This document shows positions 20,526 through 30,133 of a DNA stretch of 64,000 nucleotides, piece by piece (positions within the stretch are counted from its first letter, which is position 1; every line of letters begins with the position of its first letter). Source of the stretch: Mycobacteriales bacterium (GTDB taxonomy: Bacteria; Actinomycetota; Actinomycetes; Mycobacteriales; SCTD01); NCBI GenBank assembly GCA_030697205.1, contig JAUYQP010000049.1:1-64000 (forward strand), read 5' to 3'. The notes under the pieces are model-generated. The model saw only the letters and a program-made list of their open reading frames with translations. It did no database searches and had not been told where the DNA came from. Made by a program: the position numbers and the translations under genes.

Positions 20526-20576
20526 ATCTGCACCGATCTCCGCTCCTGGAGAGCCCGCCCGGAAGGACCCCACGCA

Positions 20577-21650
20577 GTGACCCGCACTCCCCGTCGCCTC
20601 GCCCTCGGCGCGGCCGGCCTGACGATCGCCCTCGCCCTGACGGGCTGCGGCGGTCAGGTCCGCACCGGTGCCGCCGCGATCGTCGGCGACGAGCGCATCA
20701 GCGCGGAGCAGCTGCAGGAGGTGGTCGAGCGCGGCACCGCCGACCCGGCCGCGGCGCAGATCAAGGAGGACCTCGCCGGCTACCAGCGCACGGTCCTCAC
20801 CCGACTCATCAACCGCGTGATCCTCGAGCGCGCGCTCGCCGACGCCGGTGTCGAGGTGAGTGAGGGCGACGTCGACAAGCAGCTGCAGGTCTACGTCGCG
20901 TCGACGCCGACCGGCACCCTCGCCGACCTGGAGTCGCAGGCGGTCTCCAACGGCATCGCCAAGCAGGACCTGCGCGACTTCGTCCGCAGCGTCGTGCTCG
21001 ACCAGGCGCTCGGCGACGTGCTCACCGCCGACGTCGTCGTTCCGCCCGCGCAGCTGCAGGAGCTCTACGCGCAGAACCCCGGCTACGACCGGGTCCGCAG
21101 CGCCCACATCCTCGTGCCGACCCAGCAGCAGGCCGCGAGCCTGCTCGCGCAGGTCAAGGCCGACCCGACGCAGTTCGCCGCGCTGGCCAAGCGCTTCTCC
21201 ACCGACACGTCCAACAAGGACAAGGGCGGCGACCTCGGGCTGGTCGGTCGCGGGTCGTTCGTGAAGGAGTTCGAGGACGCCGTCTTCGCCGGCAAGGTCG
21301 GCGACCTGCTGACCGTGAAGACCCAGTTCGGCTTCCACGTCATCAGCATCGTCGAGCGCCAGACGACCACCCTCGCGCAGGCGACCCCCGAGCTGCGCCG
21401 CCAGGCGCTCGAGGGCGAGCGCACCGAGGCCAAGAGCGTCGTGCTGCGCAAGGCCGCCGCCGACCTCGGCATCCGCGTCAGCCCGCGCTTCGGGACCTGG
21501 AGCTCGGAGTCGGGCGAGGTCGTCGAGCGCGAGAGCGAGCTGTCGGTCCCGGCCGACAGCAACCCGCTGGCCCCCGACGCCACAACGCCCGAGGGCACCG
21601 CGCCTGACGGCGCTCCCGACGGCACGAGCGAGGCCCCGGCCGGCTCGTGA
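20577..21650 (+). CDS. SurA-like peptidyl-prolyl isomerase lipoprotein
   Basis: A 357-aa exported lipoprotein. The signal peptide ends in the lipobox LTGC (Cys24). A SurA-type N-terminal helical domain follows (residues about 30-170). A parvulin (PpiC) domain spans about 175-275, with RSAHILVPTQQQAASLL, FAALAKRFSTDTSNKDKGGDLG and FGFHVISIVER. A Pro/Glu/Ala tail is likely disordered. It should fold or chaperone secreted proteins on the outer face of the membrane. GTG 20577 has GGAAGGA at 20561-20567. The gene ends in a GTGA overlap with mazG. M. tuberculosis has an unrelated lipoprotein (LpqU) nearby in the same block. Confidence 0.88.
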   Translation: MTRTPRRLALGAAGLTIALALTGCGGQVRTGAAAIVGDERISAEQLQEVVERGTADPAAAQIKEDLAGYQRTVLTRLINRVILERALADAGVEVSEGDVDKQLQVYVASTPTGTLADLESQAVSNGIAKQDLRDFVRSVVLDQALGDVLTADVVVPPAQLQELYAQNPGYDRVRSAHILVPTQQQAASLLAQVKADPTQFAALAKRFSTDTSNKDKGGDLGLVGRGSFVKEFEDAVFAGKVGDLLTVKTQFGFHVISIVERQTTTLAQATPELRRQALEGERTEAKSVVLRKAAADLGIRVSPRFGTWSSESGEVVERESELSVPADSNPLAPDATTPEGTAPDGAPDGTSEAPAGS

Positions 21651-22651
21651 CCGACGCCGTGACGCCCGCCCGCCGGGTCGTCGTCGTCGCGACCTCCTCC
21701 CGCACTCCCGCCGGCCTGCTGTCCTGGCCGGCCTGGGAGGTGCTGCGCGCAGGGTCGGTGCACGCGCTCGACGGTCACCCGCAGCTGCCCGCGCTGGCCG
21801 GTCTGCGCGTCACCACCCACCCCGACGCCGACGACGCGGCGGCGGTGCTGCTCGCCGACGGTGACGCCCTCGTGGTCTGGCTCGCCACCGACGAGGGCCC
21901 TTCCGTCGTACGCCGGGTCGGGCAGGCCCTCGTCACCCACCCCGACCCGCCGGAGCTCGAGGTCGTCCGCGGCTCGTGGGACGCGCCCGGGTCGCGGCTG
22001 CTCGACGTCGTCGCGGTCATGGACCGCCTGCGCAGCCCCGGTGGCTGCCCGTGGGACGAGCGGCAGACCCACGAGTCGCTGGCGCCCTACCTGCTCGAGG
22101 AGGCCTACGAGCTGCTCGAGGCCATCGAGTCCGGCTCGCGCGAGCACCTGCGCGAGGAGCTCGGCGACGTGCTGCTGCAGGTCGTCTTCCACGCCCGGCT
22201 GGCCCAGGACCACGACGCCCCGTGGTCCGTCGACGACGTCGCCGGCGACCTCGTCGACAAGCTGGTCCGGCGGCACCCGCACGTCTTCGCGGGCGCCAGC
22301 GCCGACGACCTCGAGGGCAGCTGGGACGCCCTCAAGGCGGCCGAGAAGCAGCGCAGCTCGGTGACCGACGGCGTGCCGCTGGGCCAGCCCGCGCTCTCGC
22401 TCGCGGCCAAGCTCCAGCGGCGCGCGGGCAAGCTCGGGGCACCGGTCCCGGCGTACGCCGAGGCGGGTGGGCCGCTCTGGCAGGAGGTCGCGCGGCTGGT
22501 GGGCGAGGGCCTCGACCCGGAGGCGGAGCTGCGCGCGGTCGCGCGGGCGTTCCGCGACCGGCTCGCCGAGGTGGAGCGCGAGCTCGTCGCGCAGGGCCGG
22601 GCGACGGCGTCGCTCAGCGCCGAGGAGTGGCAGGCGGCGCTCGCGCGCTGA
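21647..22651 (+). CDS. mazG: Nucleoside triphosphate pyrophosphohydrolase MazG
   Basis: A 334-aa house-cleaning enzyme that hydrolyses (d)NTPs, including damaged ones, to NMP and PPi. The N-terminal ~115 residues are a divergent SAM/methylase-like half similar to the YabN arrangement. The MazG domain begins MDRLRSPGGCPWDERQTHESL, with the metal-binding EEAYELLEAI (EExxE) and EELGDVLLQVVFHA. A second, weaker MazG-like repeat follows RHPHVF. GTG 21647 overlaps the lipoprotein stop. The mfd-mazG-eno order is mycobacterial. Confidence 0.93.
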   Translation: MTDAVTPARRVVVVATSSRTPAGLLSWPAWEVLRAGSVHALDGHPQLPALAGLRVTTHPDADDAAAVLLADGDALVVWLATDEGPSVVRRVGQALVTHPDPPELEVVRGSWDAPGSRLLDVVAVMDRLRSPGGCPWDERQTHESLAPYLLEEAYELLEAIESGSREHLREELGDVLLQVVFHARLAQDHDAPWSVDDVAGDLVDKLVRRHPHVFAGASADDLEGSWDALKAAEKQRSSVTDGVPLGQPALSLAAKLQRRAGKLGAPVPAYAEAGGPLWQEVARLVGEGLDPEAELRAVARAFRDRLAEVERELVAQGRATASLSAEEWQAALAR

Positions 22652-22657
22652 CAGGAT
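22652..22657 (+). promoter_or_regulatory. -10-like CAGGAT for leaderless MOSC-like gene
   Basis: CAGGAT starts immediately after the mazG stop and lies 6 nt before GTG 22664, the spacing seen for leaderless genes elsewhere in the window. Confidence 0.45.
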
Positions 22658-22663
22658 GGCCGG

Positions 22664-23239
22664 GTGACGGTCATCGGTGTCGTGGGGCGCCTGCAGGTCC
22701 AGCGGTCGCGGCTCAAGCCCGGACCCGCGACCACCCGCGTCTACGACCCGGCGCCGCTGTGCGAGGTCGAGGCGCTCGAGGTCGGGCCGCGTGGCTGCCG
22801 CGGGCTCATCGATGGCGAGTGGGTGCTCGACGTGCACCACGCCGACCACCCCGACAGCCGCAACGTGCAGCTCGTCAACGGCCTGTCGCTGCTGCCGCGC
22901 AGCCACTACGCACGGATGGCCGACCGCTACGGCGAGCACCTCGTCGTCGGTGTCGCGGGGGAGTCGGTGCTGCTCGACACCGACGGCGACCTGACCGTCG
23001 ACGACCTCGCCGGCGATCTCGTGCTCGAGACCGCCGACGGTGCGGTGGAGCTCGGCGACGCGATGGTCGCCGCACCGTGCGTGGAGTTCTCCCGCTTCGC
23101 CCTCGGCATCGTGCCGGGGCCGGTCGGCGACGACGTGAAGGAGGCCCTCGTGGTGCTCGATGACGGGACGCGCGGCTTCTACGTCACGCCGCGCACGACC
23201 GCGGTGGTCCGCGTCGGCGACCGGCTGGTGCGGCGATGA
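22664..23239 (+). CDS. MOSC-like fold protein of unknown function
   Basis: A 191-aa beta-rich protein. The segments VVGRLQVQRSRLKPGP, GLIDGEWVLDVHHADHPDSRN, VNGLSLLPRSHYARMADRYGEHL and VGVAGESVL correspond to the core of MOSC-domain proteins (molybdenum cofactor sulfurase C-terminal superfamily). A cysteine in APCVEFSRF occupies the place of the conserved MOSC cysteine. No partner domain is present. The start GTG 22664 has no ribosome binding site but a -10-like hexamer at the leaderless distance. Its ATGA overlap with the next gene shows co-translation with the DUF885 peptidase. Function unknown; family call moderate. Confidence 0.65.
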   Translation: MTVIGVVGRLQVQRSRLKPGPATTRVYDPAPLCEVEALEVGPRGCRGLIDGEWVLDVHHADHPDSRNVQLVNGLSLLPRSHYARMADRYGEHLVVGVAGESVLLDTDGDLTVDDLAGDLVLETADGAVELGDAMVAAPCVEFSRFALGIVPGPVGDDVKEALVVLDDGTRGFYVTPRTTAVVRVGDRLVRR

Positions 23240-24810
23240 GCTTCCACGAGCTGGCCGAGGCCACCGTCGACGACCTGTTGCGGCTGCGCCCCGAGTCGGC
23301 GACCGGCCTCGGCGACCACCGCCACGACGACCGCCTCGACGACTGGTCGCCCGCCGGCCTCGCGCAGGAGCGGAAGGTCCTCACCGCCCGCCGCGACGAG
23401 CTCGACAGCCTCGACCTCGACGTGCTCGACGTCGACGACGCGGTCGACGCCGACCTGCTGCGCCACGCCCTCGACCGGCGGCTCTTCGGCCTCGACGAGC
23501 TGCGCGAGCACACCTGGAACCCCCTCGTCTGGCTGCCGGGCGAGGCCATCTACTCCCTCGTCGCCCGCGACACCACGCCCGCCGCGGACCGGCTGCGGGC
23601 GCTGGCGTCCCGGCTCGCGCAGGTGCCCGACCGGCTCGCGCTCGCGACCCGGACCCTCGAAGCCATGCCGCGGGTCCACGTCGAGACCGCGGTCGGCCAG
23701 GCCGCGGGCGCGGCCGCGCTGGTGCGTGACGAGGTGGGCCGGCTGCTCGACCAGGAGCCGGGACTGCGCGCGATCGTCGAGCCGGCGCAGGCCGCTGCCG
23801 TCGCGGCGATCGAGGGCTACCGCGACTGGCTCGGCGACCAGCCGGCCGAGGGTGACCCGCGGCTCGGCCGCGACCGCTTCGCCGCCAAGCTCCACCTCGT
23901 CCTCGACGCGGACCTCTCCGCCGACGACGTCGTCGCAGCGGCCCGCGAGCACCTCGCGGCGACCACCGAGGAGCTCGAGCGGCTGGCTCGCGACTGGACC
24001 GGTACGCCCGGGCCCGACGGCGTCCGCGAGGCGCTGGGCCGCGTCGCCCTCGACGCCCCTGACGACGACTCGATCGTCGAGCTCGCCCGCCGCACCCTGG
24101 CCGAGACCACCGAGGCCGTGCAGCGCGCCGGCTTCGTCACGATCCCCGACAGCACCTGCGAGATCCAGGTCATGCCGGAGTTCCGGCGCGGCGTCGCGAT
24201 CGCCTACTGCGACGCACCCGGTGCGCTCGAGGAGGGCGGCACGACCTACTACGCGATCGCGCCGACCCCGCAGGACTGGGACACCCAGCGGGTCGCGAGC
24301 TTCTACCGCGAGTACAACACCGCGATGATCACCAACCTCACGGTCCACGAGGCGATGCCGGGCCACGTGCTGCAGCTCGCCCACGCCCGGGCCCACCGGT
24401 CCTCGACCCGCGTACGCCGGGTGCTGGCCAGCGGGTCGTTCATCGAGGGATGGGCGGTCCACGCCGAGCGGCTGCTCGTCGAGACCGGCCACGGTGGCCT
24501 GCCGGTGCGGCTGCAGCAGCTGAAGATGCAGCTGCGGATGACCATCAACGCGCTGCTCGACCACGGGGTCCACGCCGGCGGCATGACCGAGGCCGAGGCT
24601 CTCGCGCTGATGACCGGCGCAGGCTTCCAGGAGGAGGGCGAGGCCGTCGGGAAGTGGCGGCGTGCCCTGCTCACCAGCGCACAGCTCTCGACGTACTTCG
24701 TGGGCTACGCCGAGCTCGTGCCGCTGCTCGCGGGGCGCACGCAGTTCGACGAGGTGCTGGCGCACGGCTCGCCCCCGCCGCGTCATCTGCGTGTGCTGCT
24801 CGGGGCCTGA
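23236..24810 (+). CDS. DUF885 family zinc-dependent hydrolase
   Basis: A 524-aa protein of the DUF885 family, related to zinc carboxypeptidases. It is built of long helices, and the metal-binding signature appears as VHEAMPGHVLQL (HExxxGH type) around residues 371-382. Other conserved parts are TYYAIAP, WAVHAERLL and ALTTSAQLSTY-like ALLTSAQLSTYFVGY. No signal peptide, so it should be cytosolic. ATG 23236 overlaps the preceding stop as ATGA. Substrate unknown. Confidence 0.85.
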   Translation: MSFHELAEATVDDLLRLRPESATGLGDHRHDDRLDDWSPAGLAQERKVLTARRDELDSLDLDVLDVDDAVDADLLRHALDRRLFGLDELREHTWNPLVWLPGEAIYSLVARDTTPAADRLRALASRLAQVPDRLALATRTLEAMPRVHVETAVGQAAGAAALVRDEVGRLLDQEPGLRAIVEPAQAAAVAAIEGYRDWLGDQPAEGDPRLGRDRFAAKLHLVLDADLSADDVVAAAREHLAATTEELERLARDWTGTPGPDGVREALGRVALDAPDDDSIVELARRTLAETTEAVQRAGFVTIPDSTCEIQVMPEFRRGVAIAYCDAPGALEEGGTTYYAIAPTPQDWDTQRVASFYREYNTAMITNLTVHEAMPGHVLQLAHARAHRSSTRVRRVLASGSFIEGWAVHAERLLVETGHGGLPVRLQQLKMQLRMTINALLDHGVHAGGMTEAEALALMTGAGFQEEGEAVGKWRRALLTSAQLSTYFVGYAELVPLLAGRTQFDEVLAHGSPPPRHLRVLLGA

Positions 24811-24822
24811 CCTCCCGCTGGG

Positions 24823-26147
<1,325 letters not shown>

Positions 26148-26148
<1 letters not shown>

Positions 26149-26651
26149 TGGCCGCCTCCCGCCGCCCGGGGACGGGACGCCGCCCGGCGACCCGCGCCCG
26201 GGCGACGGCCCGCACACCGGCCACCTCACGTCGTACGCCGGTCACTCCCGTCGCGCGCGGTCCGCGTGCGCTGACGACCCGCGCGGCCTTCCTCGGGCTG
26301 GTCGTCTGCGGCTTGCTCGTGTCCGCGGCGCTGCCGCTGCGCGAGTACCTCGCGCAGCGCGCCGAGGTCGCCGCGGCCGAGCAGGCCAACGCGCAGGCGC
26401 GGGCCCGGGTCGCGGAGCTCGAGGCGACCCAGAAGCGGCTCAACGACCCGGCCTACGTCAAGGCGCAGGCCCGCGAGAAGCTGCACTTCGTGATGCCGGG
26501 CGAGACGACCTTCCAGCTCATCGTCCCGAAGCCGGCGCCCTCCACGGCGAGCTCCACGACGCCGGCTCCGGCCCCGGTGGTCGTCGCGCCGGAGACCGCG
26601 CCGTGGTACTCCCAGCTCTACGCGACCGTGCAGGCGGCGGACGAGCGGTGA
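26148..26651 (+). CDS. FtsB/DivIC-like septum formation initiator
   Basis: A 167-aa bitopic membrane protein. A basic, Arg/Thr/Pro-rich cytoplasmic tail (1-42) is followed by one membrane segment (about 44-64) and a coiled coil (about 70-105, with AEVAAAEQANAQARARVAEL). The DivIC-type motif AREKLHFVMPGETTF follows, then a Pro/Ala/Thr tail. It should take part in the FtsQ-FtsL-FtsB-type divisome complex. The overlap with eno and the DUF501 gene (GTGA) is the conserved actinobacterial arrangement (Rv1023-Rv1024-Rv1025-Rv1026). Confidence 0.88.
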
Positions 26652-27142
26652 CGGTCGACCCGGGCGACCGTGAGGTCGTCGAGGCGCAGCTCGGACGCAC
26701 CCCGCGGGCGATGCGCGGCGTCGCGCACCGCTGCGGCTGCGGCCTGCCCGACGTCGTCGAGACCGCGCCCCGGCTCGAGGACGGCACGCCCTTCCCGACG
26801 CTCTACTACCTGACCTGCCCGCGGCTCGCCTCGATGATCGGGCGCCTGGAGTCCGACGGGCTGATGCGCGAGATGACGGCCCGGCTCGCCGAGGACCCGG
26901 AGCTGCAGGCCCGCTACCAGGCGGCGAGCGACGACTACATCGCGCGCCGCGACGAGATCGGCGTCCTGCGCGACGTGCCCGCGCAGGGCGGTATGCCGAC
27001 CCGCGTGAAGTGCCTGCACGTGCTCGTCGCGCACTCGCTCGCCGCCGGGCCGGGGGTCAACCCGTTCGGCGACGAGGCGCTCGAGCTGCTCGGCGACTGG
27101 GCCGCGGCGGGCCCGTGCGTCGCCCCGCCCACGACCCCGTGA
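26648..27142 (+). CDS. DUF501 domain protein
   Basis: A 164-aa cytosolic protein. DUF501 signatures are VEAQLGRTPRAMRGVAHRCGCGLPDVVET, PTLYYLTCPRL and MPTRVKCLHVLVAHSLA with a conserved GPGVNPFGDEALE. Cysteines in HRCGCGLP, TCPR and KCLH may bind metal (inference). GTG 26648 overlaps the preceding stop; an in-frame upstream start at 26603 would lie inside the FtsB-like gene. It is always found next to eno and ppx in actinobacteria, but its role is unknown. Confidence 0.88.
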   Translation: MTVDPGDREVVEAQLGRTPRAMRGVAHRCGCGLPDVVETAPRLEDGTPFPTLYYLTCPRLASMIGRLESDGLMREMTARLAEDPELQARYQAASDDYIARRDEIGVLRDVPAQGGMPTRVKCLHVLVAHSLAAGPGVNPFGDEALELLGDWAAAGPCVAPPTTP

Positions 27143-28080
27143 CAGGCACAGTGAGGGTCGCCGCGGTCGACTGCGGCACCAACTCGCTGCGGCTGCTCGT
27201 CGCCGATGTCACGGGCGCCACCAAGACCGACGTGCACCGCGAGATGCGCGTCGTGCGACTGGGCCAGGGCGTCGACCGCACGGGGTCGCTCGCGCCGGAG
27301 GCCCTCGAGCGCACCCGCCTCGCGCTGCGCGACTACGCCGTCACCTGCGCCGACCTCGGGGTGCAGCGGACCCGGATGGTGGCCACGAGCGCGACCCGCG
27401 ACGCGCGCAACCGCGAGGACTTCGTCGCCGTCGTGCGGGCCGCGCTCGGCGTCGAGCCGGAGGTCGTCAGCGGTGACGAGGAGGCGGCGCTGTCCTTCGA
27501 CGGCGCGACCCGCGGCCTCGACCCGGCGACCGGTCCCTTCCTCGTCGTCGACATCGGTGGCGGGTCGACCGAGCTCGTCGTCGGCAGTGACGCGGTCGAG
27601 GCCGGGCGCTCGGTCGACGTCGGCTGCGTGCGGCTCACCGAGCGCCACCTGCTGACCGACCCGCCGACCCTGTCGGAGATCGCGGCCGCCCGCGCCGACG
27701 TGCTCGTCGCTCTCGACCTGGCGCGCCAGACGGTGCCCGTGGAGAAGGCGGCGACCTCGGTCTTCCTGGCGGGCAGCGCCACGACGGTGGCGGCTCACGC
27801 GCTGGGTTTGTCGTCGTACGACGCCTCTCGCACGCACCTGGCGCGGTTCGATGCCGCGACCTTCCTGGCCGCCTGCGACGAGCTGCTCGCGATGCCGCGC
27901 GCCGCCCGCGCCGCGCTGCCCTACATGCATCCCGGTCGGGTCGACGTCATCGGTGCGGGCGCGCTCGTGCTCGCCGCCGTCGTCACCGAGCTGGGCCTGA
28001 CGGAGCTGGTGGTGTCCGAGTCGGACATCCTCGACGGGATCGCCTTCTCGGCGGTGAGGAGCGGACATGGCCAAGGCTGA
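27139..28080 (+). CDS. ppx: Ppx/GppA exopolyphosphatase
   Basis: A 313-aa ASKHA-fold phosphatase acting on polyphosphate or on (p)ppGpp-pathway pentaphosphate. Visible motifs: VAAVDCGTNSLRLLVADV near the N-terminus, the ISGDEEA-like VVSGDEEAALSF, the catalytic VVDIGGGSTELV and SATTVAAHALGL. GTG 27139 overlaps the DUF501 stop; GTG 27151 is a second possible start. Length is that of the short actinobacterial Ppx2 type, without C-terminal HD domains. The reading frame overlaps the following cupin gene by 14 nt. Confidence 0.92.
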   Translation: MTGTVRVAAVDCGTNSLRLLVADVTGATKTDVHREMRVVRLGQGVDRTGSLAPEALERTRLALRDYAVTCADLGVQRTRMVATSATRDARNREDFVAVVRAALGVEPEVVSGDEEAALSFDGATRGLDPATGPFLVVDIGGGSTELVVGSDAVEAGRSVDVGCVRLTERHLLTDPPTLSEIAAARADVLVALDLARQTVPVEKAATSVFLAGSATTVAAHALGLSSYDASRTHLARFDAATFLAACDELLAMPRAARAALPYMHPGRVDVIGAGALVLAAVVTELGLTELVVSESDILDGIAFSAVRSGHGQG

Positions 28081-28453
28081 CTGGGTGAGCGCCGTGCGGC
28101 GCGTGGACAAGCCGTGGGGGCACGAGGAGGTCTTCGCGCTCGTCGACGGCAAGTTCTGCGGCAAGGCGATCCACGTGACGCAGGGGCACTCGCTGTCGCT
28201 GCAGTACCACGTGGAGAAGGAGGAGACGATCTCCGTGCAGTCCGGGCGGCTGCGAGTGGAGGTCGGTCTCCACGAGGACGCGCTCGAGGAGTTCGAGCTC
28301 GAGCCGGGTGAGTCGATCCACCTGCTGCCGGGGGTCCGGCACCGCGTGACGGCCGTCGTGGACACGGTGATGCTCGAGGCGTCGACGACGCAGCTGCACG
28401 ACGTGGTCCGCCTCGAGGACCGCTACGGCCGCCAGGGCACTAGCGCCCCGTAG
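28067..28453 (+). CDS. Single-domain cupin, phosphomannose-isomerase type II-like
   Basis: A 128-aa cupin. The barrel motifs are VDKPWGHEEVFALVDGKFCGKAIHV, QYHVEKEETISVQSGRL and PGESIHLLPGVRHRV, matching the isomerase domain of mannose-6-phosphate isomerase/mannose-1-phosphate guanylyltransferase proteins but standing alone. It may isomerise a sugar phosphate, but the catalytic set cannot be confirmed here. It begins 14 nt before the ppx stop, so the two are probably translated from one message. Confidence 0.82.
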   Translation: MAKADWVSAVRRVDKPWGHEEVFALVDGKFCGKAIHVTQGHSLSLQYHVEKEETISVQSGRLRVEVGLHEDALEEFELEPGESIHLLPGVRHRVTAVVDTVMLEASTTQLHDVVRLEDRYGRQGTSAP

Positions 28454-28553
28454 AACGGCCCGACACGCGGGGATCGCGGGCGCCATCGCACCGGTCCCTG
28501 CCGCTGCCGCTCTGCGCCATCGTCGGGAGGTGGCCACATCGCGCCAGCGGTCT

Positions 28554-28589
28554 GCGCTCGATCGAGGACCGAAGATCTCGATCGAGTGC
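28554..28589. repeat. Inverted repeat with two CTCGATCGAG boxes
   Basis: CTCGATCGAG occurs at 28557-28566 and 28577-28586. Each is itself a palindrome; together they form a 13-bp stem (with flanking GCG/TGC) around a 10-nt loop. It lies in the 207-bp gap after the cupin gene, about 72 nt before the DUF6318 lipoprotein start, and could be a terminator or a tandem operator. Confidence 0.6.
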
Positions 28590-28647
28590 ACCCCTGGGGC
28601 CGGTAGGGCTGTCCACAACCTCGGGCGACGTGACCGTTCTGTCCGGA

Positions 28648-28653
28648 TACCCT
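28648..28653 (+). promoter_or_regulatory. -10-like TACCCT for leaderless lipoprotein gene
   Basis: TACCCT is 7 nt before the ATG at 28661, with no Shine-Dalgarno between. Confidence 0.5.
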
Positions 28654-28660
28654 CCTCGCC

Positions 28661-29203
28661 ATGAGGGGGCTCGTCGCGCTCGGTGCTGTCGCGGTGCTGC
28701 TCGCCGGTTGCTCCTCCGACCCCGTGCCCCCGGCGACCCTCCCGCCGCTCACGTCCTCGCCGACGCCGAGCCCTACCCCAGCCCCGACGCCCACGGGCAT
28801 CAACGCCCCCGACGCGTTCGGTGCCAGCGCCTTCACCAAGCACTGGTTTGGCCTGCTCACCGCGGCGCTGCAGACCAACGACGCCACCGCGTTGATCCAG
28901 AGCAGCGACACCGGCTGCGACACGTGCCAAAACTTCATTCGTGTCATCGCCAAGGCAAAGGCCGAGGCTAAGACGACTCCTGACCTTCGCTACAAGGTGC
29001 TCTTCGCGGAGTCAGCGCCACCTGAGGATGGGAAGGCGTTGGTCGAAGTCGGCTGGGATGTGTCTGCCTTCAAGGAGTACGACTCGCGCGGTGCTGTCAT
29101 TCGGTCGGAGCCAGCTGTCACTGCAGAGATCGGGCAGGTGCTGCTGGGGCGAACGGGCGAGGGCTGGGTCGTGTTGGGCTTCCGGCGAACGGGCCGAGGG
29201 TGA
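28661..29203 (+). CDS. DUF6318-type lipoprotein
   Basis: A 180-aa lipoprotein: signal peptide with lipobox LAGC (Cys17), then a Pro/Thr/Ser linker (residues 20-45) and a small alpha/beta domain of the NTF2-like kind starting FTKHWFGLLTAALQTND. Two cysteines in SSDTGCDTCQNF lie where DUF6318 proteins keep theirs. Function unknown. Codon third positions are noticeably less G/C than in the housekeeping genes to the left. One base separates its stop from the next gene, so the two form an operon. Confidence 0.78.
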   Translation: MRGLVALGAVAVLLAGCSSDPVPPATLPPLTSSPTPSPTPAPTPTGINAPDAFGASAFTKHWFGLLTAALQTNDATALIQSSDTGCDTCQNFIRVIAKAKAEAKTTPDLRYKVLFAESAPPEDGKALVEVGWDVSAFKEYDSRGAVIRSEPAVTAEIGQVLLGRTGEGWVVLGFRRTGRG

Positions 29204-29204
29204 C

Positions 29205-30089
29205 ATGAGGTGCCGTCCCATCGTTGCGGCTGTCGTCGTGATTGTCGGCGCCATAGGCATGTCGGTTAGTCAGGCAGCTCCGTGCCCAGAGAAGTCGGCC
29301 GCCTGCGTGGACGCGGTTGATGACGTCTTCAACGGGATCGGGCAGAAGGCGGACCCGCCGTCTGAGCCGGCAGCGGGTGACGGAGCGTCGGTCGCGCTCC
29401 CCGGTGTGGCCGACAGCCCGCCGGTACGGGTGACGGTAGAGAGGCTGGCGCCGACGTGCGCGGGCAACACCTGGTCGGACAGCGGGACGTTGTGCACGGG
29501 CGCCCTGACGTTGTGCGCGGTCGAGGGTGAGATCGCGTTTTGGGTGTGGCGCCAGGTGATCGAGGTCGGGACGGCTCCTGATCCGAATGCGTGGCGGCGG
29601 GTGTCGGGCTTTCGGTGCATCGGGCCGTCCGATCCGGTGGTGGATCCGCGGGTGGCGATCGCGGGGATCGTGCAGCGGGAATTCTCGAGCTACGACATCT
29701 TCCGGGGGAGCGTGGTCGTCGACCCCGAGGGGGAGACGCTGGTGGGGTTCCCGACGAGGTTCTGGACGGATGCGCGGGAGTACGAGTTCACGCGGTCGAT
29801 CCTGGGGCGGCGGGTGGTGATCACGGCGCGGCCGGTGGAGTTCGTCTTCCACTTCGGGGACGGGCAGGTGGCGCGGCGGTCGGTGGCGCCGCGGCCGGAG
29901 ACCGCGGATCTGGTGCATGACTACGCGGGGCCGGGGTCGGAGCAGGCGTACGTCGTGGTCACGTGGGAGGGCAGTTATGTGATCGAGGGCAGTCCGCAGG
30001 TGTTGCAGGTGCGGGGGACGGCGACGACGACGGGGGTGTCGACGCGGGTGCTGGTGCGGGAAGCGCGCAGCCAGTACGAGGGCGGTTAG
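29205..30089 (+). CDS. Secreted protein with PKD-like domain, unknown function
   Basis: A 294-aa exported protein. The signal peptide (1-24) ends near SQAAP. The mid-part has four cysteines (CAGNTW, LCTG, LCAVEG and FRCIG), and the C-terminal ~110 residues resemble a PKD-type beta sandwich with VEFVFHFGDGQ and a final strand TRVLVREARSQYEGG. I recognise it only as a type of hypothetical protein that accompanies DUF6318 lipoproteins in actinobacteria. ATG 29205 follows the lipoprotein stop by one base. Unlike its neighbours, much of its sequence is rich in GGG codons. Confidence 0.65.
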   Translation: MRCRPIVAAVVVIVGAIGMSVSQAAPCPEKSAACVDAVDDVFNGIGQKADPPSEPAAGDGASVALPGVADSPPVRVTVERLAPTCAGNTWSDSGTLCTGALTLCAVEGEIAFWVWRQVIEVGTAPDPNAWRRVSGFRCIGPSDPVVDPRVAIAGIVQREFSSYDIFRGSVVVDPEGETLVGFPTRFWTDAREYEFTRSILGRRVVITARPVEFVFHFGDGQVARRSVAPRPETADLVHDYAGPGSEQAYVVVTWEGSYVIEGSPQVLQVRGTATTTGVSTRVLVREARSQYEGG

Positions 30090-30121
30090 ACACAGGAGCG
30101 GTGCCGCTCGGGCCCGGGTGC

Positions 30122-30127
30122 GACGAT
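30122..30127 (+). promoter_or_regulatory. -10-like GACGAT for leaderless UDG gene
   Basis: GACGAT lies 6 nt before GTG 30134; the same hexamer and spacing recur before the ACT-domain gene at 35067. Confidence 0.45.
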
Positions 30128-30133
30128 GCCCGC

